64,000 bases of DNA from an uncultured cyanobacterium. Lineage in GTDB: Bacteria; Cyanobacteriota; Cyanobacteriia; Cyanobacteriales; Geitlerinemataceae. Positions 63,877 to 64,000 of the stretch are shown piece by piece. The first letter of the stretch is position 1; each line of letters opens with the position of its first letter. The translations under genes were made by a program, and so were the position numbers. The stretch is taken from NCBI GenBank assembly GCA_937899645.1, contig CALCCD010000115.1, positions 1-64,000 on the forward strand. Direction: 5' to 3'. The notes under the pieces were generated by a model. The model was not told the origin of the DNA. It ran no database searches and saw only the letters and a list, made by a program, of their open reading frames with translations.

Positions 63877-64000
63877 AGGTATTGCACTTCGGCGAGGATG
63901 CGATCGCCGATTGTGGGTTTGAGGCCGTCTTTCATCACGAGATCGACTTTTAGGTTGAGGGTGTCGCTGAGGAGGTTTTCGATCGCGCAGAAGGTCAGCA
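63873..64000 (-). CDS. MntA-like nucleotidyltransferase antitoxin, C-terminal part
   Basis: Only the last 42 residues are in the window; the gene runs off the end. They read AIENLLSDTLNLKVDLVMKD-type sequence followed by GLKPTIGDRILAEVQYL, the C-terminal signature of minimal nucleotidyltransferases paired with HepT. In characterised pairs MntA adds AMP groups to HepT and neutralises it. The stop overlaps the hepT start by four bases (ATGA), so the two are one operon. Confidence 0.8.
   Translation of the reverse strand, partial: LTFCAIENLLSDTLNLKVDLVMKDGLKPTIGDRILAEVQYL

Noticed and set aside
1-64000. CRISPR array, rRNA genes, complete insertion sequences, prophage
   Set aside because: I found no regularly spaced direct repeats, no rRNA sequence and no transposase, integrase or phage structural gene in the window.

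Overview
The window is a GC-rich cyanobacterial chromosome segment. The evidence is a phycocyanin operon (cpcB, cpcA, cpcE, cpcF), an iron-stress isiA/isiB pair, cyanobacterial-type genes (Ycf23/DUF561, GUN4-domain, CYP38-like cyclophilin, acyl-lipid desaturase) and many copies of the HIP1 octamer GCGATCGC. I cannot name the species. Most of the window is ordinary core genome with small transcription units on both strands.

Layout. 1-6.6 kb: 3' end of a tRNA-Lys, pentapeptide protein, MlaD lipid-transport protein, M20D amidohydrolase overlapping an O-antigen-ligase-like protein, secreted PPC-domain protein, Uma2 protein. 6.6-20.8 kb: remnant of a SpoU/TrmH methyltransferase behind pheT, lumenal cyclophilin, folK, a large TPR/O-GlcNAc-transferase-like protein, methyltransferase, TerB/Mo-nitrogenase-C protein, small DMT transporter, alanine racemase, SH3 lipoprotein, mannose-1-phosphate guanylyltransferase. 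21-29 kb: purF, LuxR-type response regulator, ACT-malic enzyme, anmK, a conserved cyanobacterial protein, a methyltransferase. 29-31 kb: isiB and isiA on the minus strand. 31-38.6 kb: MEKHLA and RDD proteins, rpmG, rpsR, RNase II/R, CbiQ/EcfT, a double glycosyltransferase. 38.6-42.4 kb: tRNA-Leu(UAA), then cpcBA and the lyase genes cpcEF. 42.9-59.4 kb: VOC protein, dxs, exonuclease, desC, methionine gamma-lyase-like protein, hisC, GUN4-domain protein, fba, ycf23, nfeD, purK, a PhyH-type dioxygenase, valS.

The last 4.6 kb (59.4-64 kb) is accessory DNA and the most interesting part. It begins at the 3' end of valS. A second copy of the last 177 bases of valS (163 of 177 identical by hand) lies 3.85 kb downstream as a stand-alone 62-residue reading frame. 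Between the two copies are an NB-ARC (STAND-type) ATPase gene and a nine-repeat kinesin-light-chain-type TPR gene. These two are in the same frame and separated by a single TAG codon, so they look like one interrupted NLR-like immune-type protein. Base composition changes sharply near the junction. A DUF29 gene lies between the NB-ARC gene and the valS copy. Beyond the copy is a HepT/MntA toxin-antitoxin pair whose hepT is frameshifted at a perfect 16-base inverted repeat. Together this suggests a recombining, partly decaying defence-type island.

Other points to re-examine: intron-less tRNA-Leu(UAA), the cpcBA-EF order without rod-linker genes and with a terminator between cpcA and cpcE, a 15-base in-frame minisatellite before the mannose-1-phosphate guanylyltransferase gene, and several dispersed palindromic repeats.
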